Assembly (NCBI RefSeq): GCF_016808095.1
Contig: NC_068971.1
Span: 17,286,501-17,350,500 of the forward strand
Direction of reading: 5' to 3'
Origin: Vigna angularis
Taxonomy: Eukaryota; Streptophyta; Magnoliopsida; Fabales; Fabaceae
DNA length: 64,000 bases
Part shown: positions 43,464 through 55,075 of the stretch, piece by piece
Layout of the letters: each line of letters starts with the position of its first letter
Position numbering within the stretch: the first letter of the stretch is position 1
Translations under genes and position numbers: made by a program
Notes under the pieces: model-generated
What the model was told of the DNA's origin: nothing
Database searches by the model: none
What the model saw: only the letters and a program-made list of their open reading frames with translations

Positions 43464-45169
43464 TTTTTATAATTTGTTGGTGTTTATTTTTTATTTGAAA
43501 AATAAAAATTAACATTAATTAAATTAAACTAATAGATGATAAATTTCATATTAAATATAATTTATAGTTAATTAAATTATTTATTTTTTCAATTTAGAAT
43601 AATATGTGCTTGTGTTTTTTTTTAAATGAAAGATTGTACGGATTTAGTTCAAATATTATTCCAAATAGAAAAACAATGTTAATATTGCTCTCTCCTCACT
43701 CTACGCCTTTGTAACCACCACGGCACTAGCTGATTTGAAAACAAAAGTGGAATGAAAATATAAAACAGAGACTCTTGACTAAGACTCTAGATTCAAACAA
43801 AATTTGTTTTATTTATTACAACAATATACAATTCATTTTGGAAAATTTAATTAAGTATTACGCTATTTATCATTACCGGAAAAAATATTTACATTATAAA
43901 TATTTATATATCATAAAATAATTATTTAATATGTTTTAATTTTATTGACTAATAATTTTATCAAACATTTTTAATTTAAGAAATTTGTTTGACAGCTTTT
44001 AAGTTTATATAACTAATATTTCAACTTTTCTTTAACTTTATTATTTTCGGATATTTTGATTTTTATAGTTTGTATGTATCCATCTCTGCGTTGCTTATGT
44101 CATGTATTCTGGGAGCACAATGCCAGAAAGAACACGAAAATTCACGCCATAATCATTTTCAGAAAACTTGATCAAGTCAAGTCTTTCTTATTGTATTTAT
44201 AACGAGAAGAATCTTAAATATTGTTTCAACATCATCAAATTGATTATTTTAGACTCTAATTTATAACTAAATTATAATTTTTTATTTATAATCAATTTAT
44301 AAATAATATTTACATTAGTTAATATAAAGATTTATTATTTTTTGTATTTAAAAATGATTATTTAATTTTCTTTTCATACTATTAATATGAATAATGATAT
44401 TTTCGATACGTTAAAGATTTTACGTTAACTAAAGATAAATCTAAAATGTATGGAAAATGGAAGTTATCAATGAAAAATCATGTCTTAAGTATGTAACTAG
44501 TATTGACTCTTGACTAAGAAATACTTCAAGTCACGCAGAAGAAAAAAATCTATCATTTTCAGTTCATTGTCATGCATCCCATATACAGAAGACTTGCAGA
44601 AGTCATTTATGTGTCGTTTTCAGTTTATAGTTAATGTTAACGCTACAAAAACACGCATACAGCTTAATATTTAATACACTGACAAACCACAAGAAATTTC
44701 AGAAGGCCTACCCAAAGACTATAAGACATCATTTCATTAGTAGTTACTCATAAATCCACAAATCATGTTCACATTAATATTCACTCCACAAACTTCAAAT
44801 AATAATCATTTATCATTTTAAACCTATTTATATATTATAAGTTAATCATAAATTTAATTAAACATAAATAAATAATAAGAATATTAAATATGAAATTTCT
44901 CATACATCATTTTACATTATTTAACATATACCTAACAACTATCTTAAACTAGCTATTACTATACATTTTAATATGGCGATTTCGAAAGAACTATCATAGA
45001 CACAATTAATATCTCATGTACATAATATTGAATAACGAAAGTTAATCAACTAATAAAACTGATCATAATTTTCCTTTTTTTTAATTTATTTATCCTTTGT
45101 GTGATAGAAAATGTATAACAGAGTGTATTTCTTTGTCACAATATATGTGTTGTATAAGCTGACAATAAA
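43464..45169. other. AT-rich intergenic DNA
   Basis: No coding segment, terminal repeat or tandem array was seen. Confidence 0.4.
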
Positions 45170-46840
45170 AGAATAAAGATCACAAATAAATGATTTTCTA
45201 AGGCGTGTAGATCACTGTGCTTAAGGGACTTATCCGTGGTGTATTGCGCAAGTCCCTAAGATATAATATGAACTTCTTAGAATTTCTGAGGATCTCAGAA
45301 CTAGCAAGGATCTCTAAAAGAGAATAAAATAAACCCAGAACATTTTTAGGAAAAAAAGAAAAGACAAAGAATGAAACCAAGAGAAGAGAGAATGAAAGAA
45401 GAATGATTTATGATGATGTGTTTTGGAGTGAATGAAGTGCTCTATTTATAGAGCTGGAGACCCATGATCCAAAACATCCAAAATATCTTCTATTAAAAAT
45501 GATTTTTAATAAAATAAAGGAACGTTGAAACTAAATTATAAACGCGGGAAATATCTTTAAGCAAACGTTGGAAGCCCACTTTACCCTTCTATCATGTTGG
45601 AAGCACACAAGGCTTGCGGTCCAAGCTCGAGAATTCATTCGCAACTTTTGGAAAAAATCTTTTTCAATATTATATTAAAAAGTAATAGCAATCCCCCACA
45701 TATTGCAAAAGATAAGAAACAATGATTGAAAGAAAGAAAAGAAGAAAAATCCTGGGTTTTATAAGATGTAATGCATCAGAGCGGGTATAACAAGCTATAT
45801 GAACCAATCCTAGATCGAGAAACTTAACACATAGTATAGTTGGTATAATAGGCTATATGAACCAAAGATACTTAAGTGTGTTAGAGGTTTATCAATCACA
45901 GTACACCTCCACAATCCTTGCTGTTATCGTTGTGATGCGCTTATTAGGCCATGCGCGTGCCCAGTATTCATGAGTGCTCTAGAAATCATGCCAAAATCTC
46001 ATGCAAGCGGCCCCACTTGACACTTATATAGGCGATTTCATCAAGTGTATGCTGCAAATCATCCACCACCCATAAGGGATATGAAGATCATTAAAATCTT
46101 TGTTTAATTACAAATTTTAACCTCTCAAAGATGCAGTCTCTAACACTTTCACACACACCATAGGAATGAACATATTTGATTTAAAATCAAATTAGTGCTA
46201 TCAGAACTAACAAGTGACTTACTTTTACCCATATAAACCTTATTCATGGGATCTCCAATCACAAAGGTTGGGTTACCATCACTTGTTTGTTTACTAGTGG
46301 CTTAAGTCCCATTCCCCTCGATGTTTCTAAGATCATATTTCTTCCCAAGGGTTTTGTTAGAGGATCTACTAGATTTCATTCTGACTTCACATAGTCAGTG
46401 GAAATAGTTTCACTCTTTAGCAGCTGCTTCACCAAATTACGTCTTAATTGGATATGTCTATTCTTTCCATTGTAATTCTTGTTTTTAGCTATAGCTATTG
46501 CCGATTGACACCGATGTATTGACACCGATGGGGTTGATTTCATTCCCAGTGGGATGTTTGTTAAGAAGTTTTTCAACCACTCAGCCTCACTACCAGCCAT
46601 CTCAAGAGCGACAAACTCAGATTCCATTGTTGATCATGCAATAATTGTTTGTCTAGCAGATCTCCATGTAATCGCACCACCCCCAAGTGTGAATACATAA
46701 CCACTAGTGGATTTTGTCTCATCTGAATTAGAGATCCAGTTAGCATTATTGTACCCTTCTAGTACAATAGGAAATCCACTATATTCAATGGCATAACTGA
46801 TAATAGTTGATTTACCGTTATCTGTGATGCAATTTTGATA
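45170..46840 (-). mobile_element. copia remnant (LTR plus RNase H end)
   Basis: On the minus strand an RNase H tail (GYNNANWISNSDETKSTSGY, TMESEFVALEMAGSEAEWL, then LTKPLGKK) leads to a purine tract (TGTGGGGGATT near 45700) and an LTR of about 520 bp (45170-45697) containing a TATA-like CTCTATTTATAGAGC block. Several stops interrupt the RNase H, and the remainder of pol, gag and most of the 5' LTR are missing. Part of the second LTR survives at 48462-48560, on the far side of the inverted-repeat element, so that element probably entered this copia copy. Confidence 0.7.
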
Positions 46841-46994
46841 CTAAATCAATTCCTTTTGACTTCGAAACTTGCTTAAACTCTTTTTTTATAGTTGAATTTT
46901 GTGAATAAGTGAATAGAGGTTATATTTAATGATTCTTATCACTAATTCCCTCAATTTTGTAGGTTTTTGGTATGTTTTGAAAGAGGAGTAAACG

Positions 46995-48420
46995 TTAACT
47001 CATTGGCAAGTGTACCAAATCATATCAAGTAATTGATAACGGTTGAAAAACCGTTATTTTTATACTTAATTTTGACCTTAAAGACAACCTTTATGACTTA
47101 GAAACTAGCTTCAAATCATGCTTTTGCTTAAGTTTTGGAAATAAGAGAGTTGAATGGGTTTTATGCTTGGTTTTCCTTGTTTTGGTAGGAATTAAGATGA
47201 ATTGGATGAAAGAAGTTGAAGTAGCAATGAGTTGGACTCAGGAAAGGAAGGAAAAATGCACAAAAGAAGAACCGTTGCCACCGTTCAGCGCCATTTGCAC
47301 CGCTGATCGCCAATATGGCTGATGAATACACTGTCTCACGCTTAAGCGGAATCACTGAGGGTAAATTCAAGTATCGCAGTCACTGTTGAGCACCATTTCA
47401 CCGCTGAGCGCCAGAATCTGATGTTGAGTACATTGTTTCACGCGTGGGCGCCATCGCTGAGCGTCATTCTGAGTGTCGCACCTACCGCTGAGCGCAATTC
47501 CAGCGCTAAGCGATGTTGACTTGGGCCTGGGCCAATTTTCTATTACTTTTATAAACTATATAAGGGTTTAGTCGACCTAGGGTTGATATCTTTGAACAAA
47601 AAGAGGCAAAATTACACTCTCTTTACCCCTTGGAGGCGGATTTTGGATGCGGAAGCTCATTTCTTCAAATTTTAGGGTTCTATCTTTCATTCTTTTCATT
47701 ATTTTCATCTAGTTTCACCATGTCTATGGTGAACTAAACCTCCATTATTGTTGGGAAAACGATGTAATCCTTTGAAACTCTCATGTATTGAATTGATTCT
47801 TATTTTATATGCTTTACTTCATTAATTGTTAGGGTTTTTCCTCTATAATATATGCATGCTTTGATTAATTCATTCAATTGCATGATCATTGATGTTATCT
47901 ATATGGAAACATATAGGTAAATTTAGAACTGGGGAAATTCTCCCAAGAGCAATATTACCTAGAAATAGGAATATGAGGATTGATTGCCTTTAAACTTCTG
48001 TGCGAATGTAATGCATGAATAATTGCTAGGGAGATAAGACATTGTGAACTAGTAATTAAGAGTACGTAGGCTTTCTTCACCGAGACATCGAGTTTAAGGT
48101 AAATTAGAAAGTGGCGTTAACATTAATGAAGAAGATGAATTCGTAAATACATGAGAGTGGATAGGATAAGTCGGAAACCCCAACAACATAATCATTCCAT
48201 ATTTTATAACAACCATCTTTGCATCTTTCAATCCAATTAATCAATATTTGCATTCATATTTATTTTTTGCATAATACAAGACAATGATTTTGTTTACAAG
48301 TCTTACTTAATCAAGAAACCACATGAATGTTTAGACCATGAGTTCTTTGGGATACGATACTTGGTCTTACCATTTTATTATTACTTGATACGATTCGGTA
48401 CACTTGCCAATGTATTAACA
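46995..48420. mobile_element. unclassified element with 40-bp terminal inverted repeats
   Basis: CATTGGCAAGTGTACCAAAT (left, from 46995) and, inverted, CATTGGCAAGTGTACCGAAT (right, 48381-48420) match at about 36 of 40 positions. Inside are a block of GCTGAGCGCCA-type repeats (47280-47520), a TATA box (CTATATAAGGG near 47560), TCGACCTAGGGTT and TCTTCAAATTTTAGGGTTC. The right end is followed by AAGTTTTTGACTCC, reminiscent of the region after Athila-type gypsy LTRs, so a gypsy LTR with inverted ends is the main alternative to a DNA transposon. No clear target duplication was found. Confidence 0.5.
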
Positions 48421-48461
48421 AGTTTTTGACTCCATTTTTGGGATCAAATATTTGATTATCA

Positions 48462-48560
48462 GAAGCACACAAAGCTTGCGGTCGAAGCTTGAGATTCATC
48501 CGCAACTTTTGGAAAATATCGTTTGCAATATTATATTAAAAAATAATAACAATGTACGGC
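48462..48560 (-). repeat. copia-remnant LTR fragment
   Basis: AGAAGCACACAAAGCTTGCGG through CAATATTATATTAAAAAATAATA matches 45598-45692 closely, in the same orientation. This is the outer piece of the remnant's other LTR. Confidence 0.7.
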
Positions 48561-49331
48561 TCAGAACTTATTTTTTACAAAAAAAAAAGAAAAAGTAAAT
48601 TGCTCCCTTTTTAGATAAGTATATTATTAGCAAGTTGGAGAGGTTAATAAGATATGCAAATAGCCTAGACAACGAGACGAAACATACGAAGAATTCAGTA
48701 AGATATCATATTAGATTCAACAAGATTGTCGAATAATGAAGTGAACTCAGCAAGATAGTTGAGTAATGCGGTGAACCTAACAAGATAATTGAGTAAAGTA
48801 GACAAGTCAACTAGATAATTGGATAGTCCGAGAAGGTGTTAGAAAACTCGCATAACTTAAAAGAGCATATAGAGAGCTTGATGAAGAACTCGACTCAGAG
48901 AGCTCGTCAAGCTCGATAACAGAGAAAAATCTCGACAAGCTCATTTTTACAATGAAAATTGTGATGAGTTAGGACGATTTTAGTTCAATTGAAAGTTAAT
49001 AACTTCCGTTCAATATATTTATAAAAAGGTCATCATCAATCTTTACAACTTCACATTTTTTTAATTTTATGAAAAAATCGTTTTCACTTAGAATGACTTC
49101 AATTTAAAAGTGGTCATGACTTCATATGACTTATCTTTTAATTATAAATGTTAAGTTAATTATTCTATTTTTATAATTTACCGGGTAAACTACTCATTCT
49201 GAAAAATTTTCGATAGTTAACTCCTTGAACTCATATGAACCTATGAAGGTGAAGCATCTTCTCCAATTTTCCAAACCTCCGGGTTCTTCCAGACAATCAG
49301 TGATTGAAGAATTGACCCATTTACAGAAGCC
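48561..49331. other. upstream region of the receptor-kinase gene
   Basis: A GA-rich part (48640-48900) has recurrent AACAAGAT(A)ATTGAGTAA-type words, then AT-rich sequence. It presumably includes the promoter; no TATA box could be assigned with confidence. Confidence 0.35.
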
Positions 49332-49430
49332 ATGGTGTTCTTATTTCCAACGCTTGAATCCATGAAACTCCTGTCATTATGTCTGCTTCTATGGTCACTT
49401 CTCTTCATGCAGCATTGTCTTCCTCACTCT
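49332..49430 (+). pseudogene. out-of-frame original start and signal peptide of the receptor kinase
   Basis: From the ATG at 49332 (and in-frame at 49362) the frame reads [19 protein letters not shown], a typical signal peptide with a Leu-rich core, then LPHSHF and a stop after 43 codons. The LRR body is in another frame that overlaps it, so a small indel around 49415-49440 has separated the two. Without it the receptor would lack its secretion signal. Confidence 0.7.
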
Positions 49431-52400
49431 CACTTCAACACACAGAAGCAAAAGCTTTGTTGAAGTGGAAAGCTAGCCTTGACAGCCCAAGTCAAACATT
49501 ACTATCTTCATGGGATGGCAATAGTTCATGCAGTTGGCTTGGAATTGCTTGTGACCACTCAGGATCAGTCTCCAACATAAATCTTACAAACATTGGATTA
49601 AGTGGTACGCTTCAAACTCTCAATTTTTCATCATTTCCAAACATCCTCACTCTTGATACCAGTCTTAACTCCTTCACTGGAAGTATTCCTCCTCAAATTG
49701 GGGAATTGTCCAAACTCACTCATCTTGATTTAAGTCACAATCATCTCACTGGACCAATTCCTTCTGAAATAACTCAGTTGGTCAGTCTTCAAATTTTACA
49801 TCTGGAAAAGAACATTTTCAATGGCTCTATTCCTGAAGAAATAGGTGAATTAAGGAATTTGAGAGAGATTACTTTTAAATTTGCCAATTTCACGGGGACA
49901 ATCCCAAAGTCTATTGGAAAACTGCCATTCTTGTCAAAGCTTTGTGCTTGGAATTGTGGTCTCACAGGGTCTATTCCAAACTCTATAGGAAATTTGAGCA
50001 GCCTGCTATTTCTAGATTTTACGCTGAACAACCTTTACGGAAATATTCCTAATGAAATTTGGAATTTGACAAACTTAAAGACTTTGCGGCTAGGATATAA
50101 TAGCTTACATAGTTCTATTCCTAGAGAAATATGTACGCTGCAGCAGCTGGAGGCTCTAGATATGAAAGCAAACAATTTATTTGGCAACATTCCTGTGGAA
50201 ATTGGGAAATTGGTGAACTTGACCACGTTATGGCTTTCAAGCAATAACCTTTCGGGTTCTGTTCCCCGAGAAATTGGAACGATGACAAATTTGTTTCAAC
50301 TTGATTTGTCCAATAACTCTTTATCAGGTACAATCCCCCCTACAATTGGAAATCTGAGCAAGTTAGGTTATTTATGCATAAATGACAACCATCTCTCTGG
50401 TTCCATTCCTAATGAAGTCGGAAAACTCCATTCTCTTCTGACAATCCGATTGTCAAATAATAATCTCTCTGGACCAATCCCATCTTCCATTGGTAACTTG
50501 TTCAATTTAGACTCTATTCATCTTATTAGAAACAAACTCTCCGGAATAATTCCTTCGACCATTGGTAACTTGACAAAGCTCACCGCTCTTACTTTATTCT
50601 CAAATAAGCTTAGTGGACACATCCCGGCAGAAATAAATATGCTTAACAACCTGGAAACATTGGATTTATGTGACAATAATTTCATTGGTCATTTGCCTCA
50701 CAATGTTTGCTATAGTGGAAAGTTGCTAAAGTTTACTGCTGCCAGAAACCATTTCACAGGTCCAGTACCCAAGAGTTTGAAGAATTGCTCCAGCCTCATA
50801 AGAGTTTCAGTTCATGAAAATCATTTGACAGGAAATCTAACAGAGGATTTTGGTGTATATCCACACTTGGATTACATATACCTGAGTGAAAATAACTTTT
50901 ATGGCCATCTTTCCCCAAAATGGGGGAAATGCCGTAATCTCAGAAGCCTCAAAATCTCTAACAATAATTTATCAGGAAGCATTCCACCAGAACTAAGTCA
51001 GGCAACCAATTTACATATAATTCAACTGTCTTCAAATCACCTCACAGGAGACATTCCTGAACATTTAGGTAATTTGACCTACCTGTTCGAACTTTCTCTC
51101 CATAGTAATAATCTCTCAGGGAATCTTCCTATAAAAATAGCATCATTGCAAGATCTTGAAACCTTAGAGCTCGGAGCAAATAGTTTTTCTGGTTTAATTC
51201 CAAATCAACTTGGTAATTTGGTCAAGTTATTACATTTGAATTTGAGCCAAAATAGATTTACTGAAAATATTCCATTGGAGTTTGGTAAATTAAAATATCT
51301 TCAAAGTCTTGATCTTAGCATGAACATTTTGAGTGGAAAAATACCATCAAAGTTGGGAGAGCTTAAAAGCTTAGAAATATTAAATATCTCACATAATCAT
51401 CTTTCAGGTGATCTCTCCAGCTTTGATGAGATGATAAGCTTGATATCTGTTGATATATCATACAACCAATTACAGGGTCCACTTCCCAACATTTCAGCCT
51501 TCAATATGGCTACAATTGAAGCATTGAGAAATAATAAAGGCTTGTGTGGTAATGTCTCAGGCTTGGAACCATGCTCAACATCACGAAACAAATCTCAAAA
51601 CAGAGTCATATTGGTAGTTTTACCCATTGGTTTGGGAACATTCATGCTAACATTGTTTATCTTTGGAGTCTCATATCATCTTTGTCGAAAGTCAAAGACA
51701 AAAGAACATCCGATTGCAGAATCATCAGTTCAAAATCCTTTTGCGATATGGAGTATTGATGGAAAGATGGTGTATGAGAACATAATCGAAGCCACAGAAG
51801 AGTTTGACCATAAACATCTCATTGGAGTTGGAGGACAAGGAAGCGTTTTCAAAGCTGAATTGCAAACAGGTCAAGTTGTTGCTGTTAAGAAACTCCATTC
51901 AGTACAAAATGGAGAAAGTTCAAATGATAAAGCTTTCTCAAGTGAAATTCAAGCTTTGACAGAAATTCGACACCGTAACATTGTGAGGTTATATGGGTAT
52001 TGTTCTCATTCTCGATTCTCATTTTTGGTGTATGAGTTCTTAGAAAGGGGAAGCATAGATAATAATTTAAAAAACAATGAAGAGGCAATTGCATTTAATT
52101 GGAAAAGAAGGATTGATGCCATTAAAGGTGTAGCAAATGCTTTATGCTATATGCATCATGATTGTTCACCTCCAATTGTTCATCGGGATATATCAAGCAA
52201 GAATGTTATTTTGAATTCGGAGTATGTGGCTCATGTCTCAGATTTTGGAACTGCCAAGCTTCTTAATACTAATTCAACCAATTGGACATCATTTGTGGGA
52301 ACTTTTGGATATGCTGCTCCAGGTTAACTCCTTTCCTCTTTTATACTCAGAATATAATGATTTAGTAAATTTTCTTTGATAGTCTTATACTAGTACCAAA

Positions 52401-52781
52401 AGATTACATGATGAGCTTGTAGGTTTTGTTTTCTTTTTGGAGATATTATGATAAGTCTTTTAATTTGCTACAGAACTTGCATACAAGATGGAAGTGAATG
52501 AAAAATGTGATGTCTACAGCTTTGGGGTATTAGCACTGGAAATACTTTTTGGAGAGCACCCTGGAGAATTTATAAATTCATTGTTGATATCTTCATCCAA
52601 TGTCATGAATTCAACACTTAATATTTCTTCATTTCTAGGTAAGTTAGATGAACGTCTCCCATATCCTGCAAATATAGCTAAAGAAATAGCTTTGATTGTA
52701 AGGATAGTGAATGCATGCTTGAGTGAAAGCCCTAGTTCTCGTCCTACCATGAAGCAAGTGGTCAACTACTCTTCAATGTAG
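49379..52781 (+). CDS. LRR receptor-like kinase, MIK2-like (subfamily XIIb type)
   Basis: Exons 49379-52322 and 52474-52781, GT..AG intron, phase 1, about 1083 codons. N-terminal cap ([28 protein letters not shown]), about 25 LRRs (residues 75-700), a transmembrane helix (about 742-768) and a kinase: glycine loop GVGGQGSV from 816, VAVKK lysine 837, HRD 935-937, DFG 955-957, then YAAPE and the C-lobe in exon 2. All catalytic residues are present (RD type). Such receptors sit in the plasma membrane and perceive peptide or wall-damage signals. The ATG used here lacks a normal signal peptide: the ancestral one lies at 49332-49430 in a different frame. It is therefore either a recent pseudogene or a sequencing or assembly error. 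A partial duplicate lies at 36413-37009 plus 43346-43463. Confidence 0.85.
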
Positions 52782-53055
52782 AAATCATGAATGAATTAAT
52801 TCCGAGGTGTCATGAAGAAAGTTGAAAGGTTGAATTTACTGAAAGTGTACTGCATTTTAGTTTAATTCTAATCTTAATGTTTCGAGTCAGTTCTTCTCTT
52901 TTGTATTCAAGTTTGGTTTGGTCTTGTGCTGTTTAATGGTGTACTTTGTTCAGTGTTGTGGGTTTGTTCAAACAAATTGTTCCCTTTTTATAAATAACTT
53001 GGTTTGACAAAAGCTTATAAGGTGGTGATTTACATTTTGAATTGTAATTGGTGTT
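52782..53055. other. receptor-kinase 3' flank
   Basis: AT-rich, presumably the 3' UTR and terminator, ending at the gypsy LTR. Confidence 0.4.
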
Positions 53056-53516
53056 TGTTACTACCGGATATGCTAGACCGACCGGTCTTTCTAGGGTGAT
53101 GAAGGTTTTCACCCCCGGTCGGCATGTTGGATGTGTTACGCGTAAAGTCTTCAGCTGTTATGGTTAGAGACAAGCTTTCAATGCCATTAAATATGTAATT
53201 AAGTGAATAACGGTTATCAGACAAGCGGTTAAGGTACGCATTGATGGTCACTAAAAGGTAATTTAATGAGTTTTATTCCTTAAGATAGAATAAATAACCA
53301 GTGAGGAAAAAGGTTGGTTTTTCTGATTTTCATTAGACTTGCAGAGATAAAATTTGACTTGAGCGTCAGAGTGTTTTCTACAGGTCTCCCCCCACTTGAG
53401 ATTGATAGAGCAAGAAACAAAAGAGAGAGAGGAGTGCGGAGAACCAACCGGTTACATCGGAGCAGTCATCAACGGAAGCATCAGGAGTTGTCCTCGGTTC
53501 TATTCCAACAGAAACA
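53056..53516 (+). repeat. gypsy 5' LTR (approximate)
   Basis: From TGTTACTACCGGATATGC to about TTCCAACAGAAACA. The ends are inferred from the TG..CA rule and the primer-binding site; the 3' LTR is not available for comparison. Confidence 0.65.
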
Positions 53517-53519
53517 TTT

Positions 53520-53537
53520 TGGCGTCCACCGTGGGGC
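53520..53537 (+). other. gypsy primer-binding site
   Basis: TGGCGTCCACCGTGGGGC, close to the TGGCGCCCACCGTGGGG type frequent in plant Tat elements. It follows the LTR after three T residues. Confidence 0.8.
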
Positions 53538-53576
53538 CGAGGATTTTGAAGACACCCCTTTTTTGAAGCCATAAGG

Positions 53577-55075
53577 ATGGAGCAGGATCCAACAACATTC
53601 ATGCAGGAGATGAGGCGAAGGATGGAGGCTATGCAGGCGGAAATTGAGACCCTTAGAGGTGAGCGTGATGCGGCTAGAGGGGCGCAAGCTAATCGACAAT
53701 CTTCCGCACGCGCTGCAACCCCACAAATAGTGGAGATGCCACCTGAAACAGAACCGGATTCAGAAGAAGATACAGATCATGCCGATGATAGTGATCATCG
53801 GGGAGGGGGCCAAGCCCATCTGGCCGGGCGAGGGCACTTCATCCGTTCACTGTAGGGGTAATGGAGGAACAAATTCCGGAGAGAGCATTCCCGGTTTTGG
53901 AAAAGTATGATGGAACTAGTGATCCTTATGAGCATTTGAGGTCTTTTGTTGACACTATGACCATTTATTCCCCTAGCGAGAATGTGTGGTGTCGAGTTTT
54001 TTCCTTGTCAATAAAAGGAGAAGCATTAGCATGGTTCCATTCTCTCAGACCTCGAACCGTCAATGATTTTGCAACCTTAAGGGATATGTTTGAACGGCAG
54101 TTCTCTGCCAGCAAAACTCGAAACTTAACATATCTAGAGTTAACAAATATTAAGCAGGAGAAGGGGGAAAGCCTTAGGAATTTCATGGATCGGTTTAACA
54201 AAACCGCTCGGCAAGTCAGAGGCGTAGGCAAGAAGTTTACAATTAGCACTCTAGCTACTGCGTTGAGGCCCTCGCCCTTCGCTGATAATCTGTTTGCAGA
54301 GCCCCCGATGACCTTGGATGAGCTGCAAGAGAGAGCAGCAAGATTCATCAGGATTGAGGAGATGAGGGCTGTTCAAAGGCGCCAGCAGGAATAGAACTCA
54401 ACTTCAGGTCAAGAGAAGAAAGAGGGGAAGAAGTCGTTCGTACCTGCCGAACGATCAGGAGGCCAAAGATACAGATAAGGTCCCAAGGGACCCCGATTTG
54501 AAAGATACACCCCGTTGAACGTGCCGAGAGGTAAAGTCTTAGAAGAAGCCCTGAATGCAGATCTTATCCGAGTAAAACCCTCTCGGTCATCCTTAAAGGC
54601 CGACGGGACTAAACGTTGCTCATATCATCTGAACATAGGGCACACCACCGAAGAATGCACGGTGGTGAAGGATAAGGTGGAGAAACTACTGCGAGCAGGC
54701 CATATGAGAAAATTTGTCAAGGAAGAACGAAGGACAAGAAGTCCCCCGAGGAGAACTAGGGTGGAACGGAGTGATAGGAGGGATGATAGACGCCCAGATA
54801 GGAGGCGAAGTAGAAGTCGTAGCCACGACCGGTCGTTGCGTGGCACCATAAACACTATTTCTGGGGGATTTGTTGGAGGACGTTCGGCGTCAGCAAGGAA
54901 GATGAGCCTAAGGGAGTTAAAGAGTGTACACAGGGTAGATGTGAGGAAGCGTTCAATGCCACCAATCACATTTACTGATGAAGACTTTCATGCCCCAAAT
55001 CCTGATCAAGATGACCCAATGGTCATAACCGCTGTTATAGCTCGATACAGCGTGGGAAAGGTCTTGGTAGATTAG
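53577..55075 (+). pseudogene. gypsy gag and gag-protease linker
   Basis: Starts MEQDPTTFMQEMRRRMEAMQ with a coiled-coil-like N-terminus. After a frameshift near 53850 come the gag core (FPVLEKYDGTSDPYEHLRSF, AWFHSLRP, FERQF) and a zinc-knuckle-like CSYHLNIGHTTEEC. Stops lie at 54392-54394 (TAG), 54476-54478 (TAA) and 55073-55075 (TAG, in the protease active-site region just before GSS). The frame resumes after each one. Gag would form the particle shell. Not functional. Confidence 0.85.
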
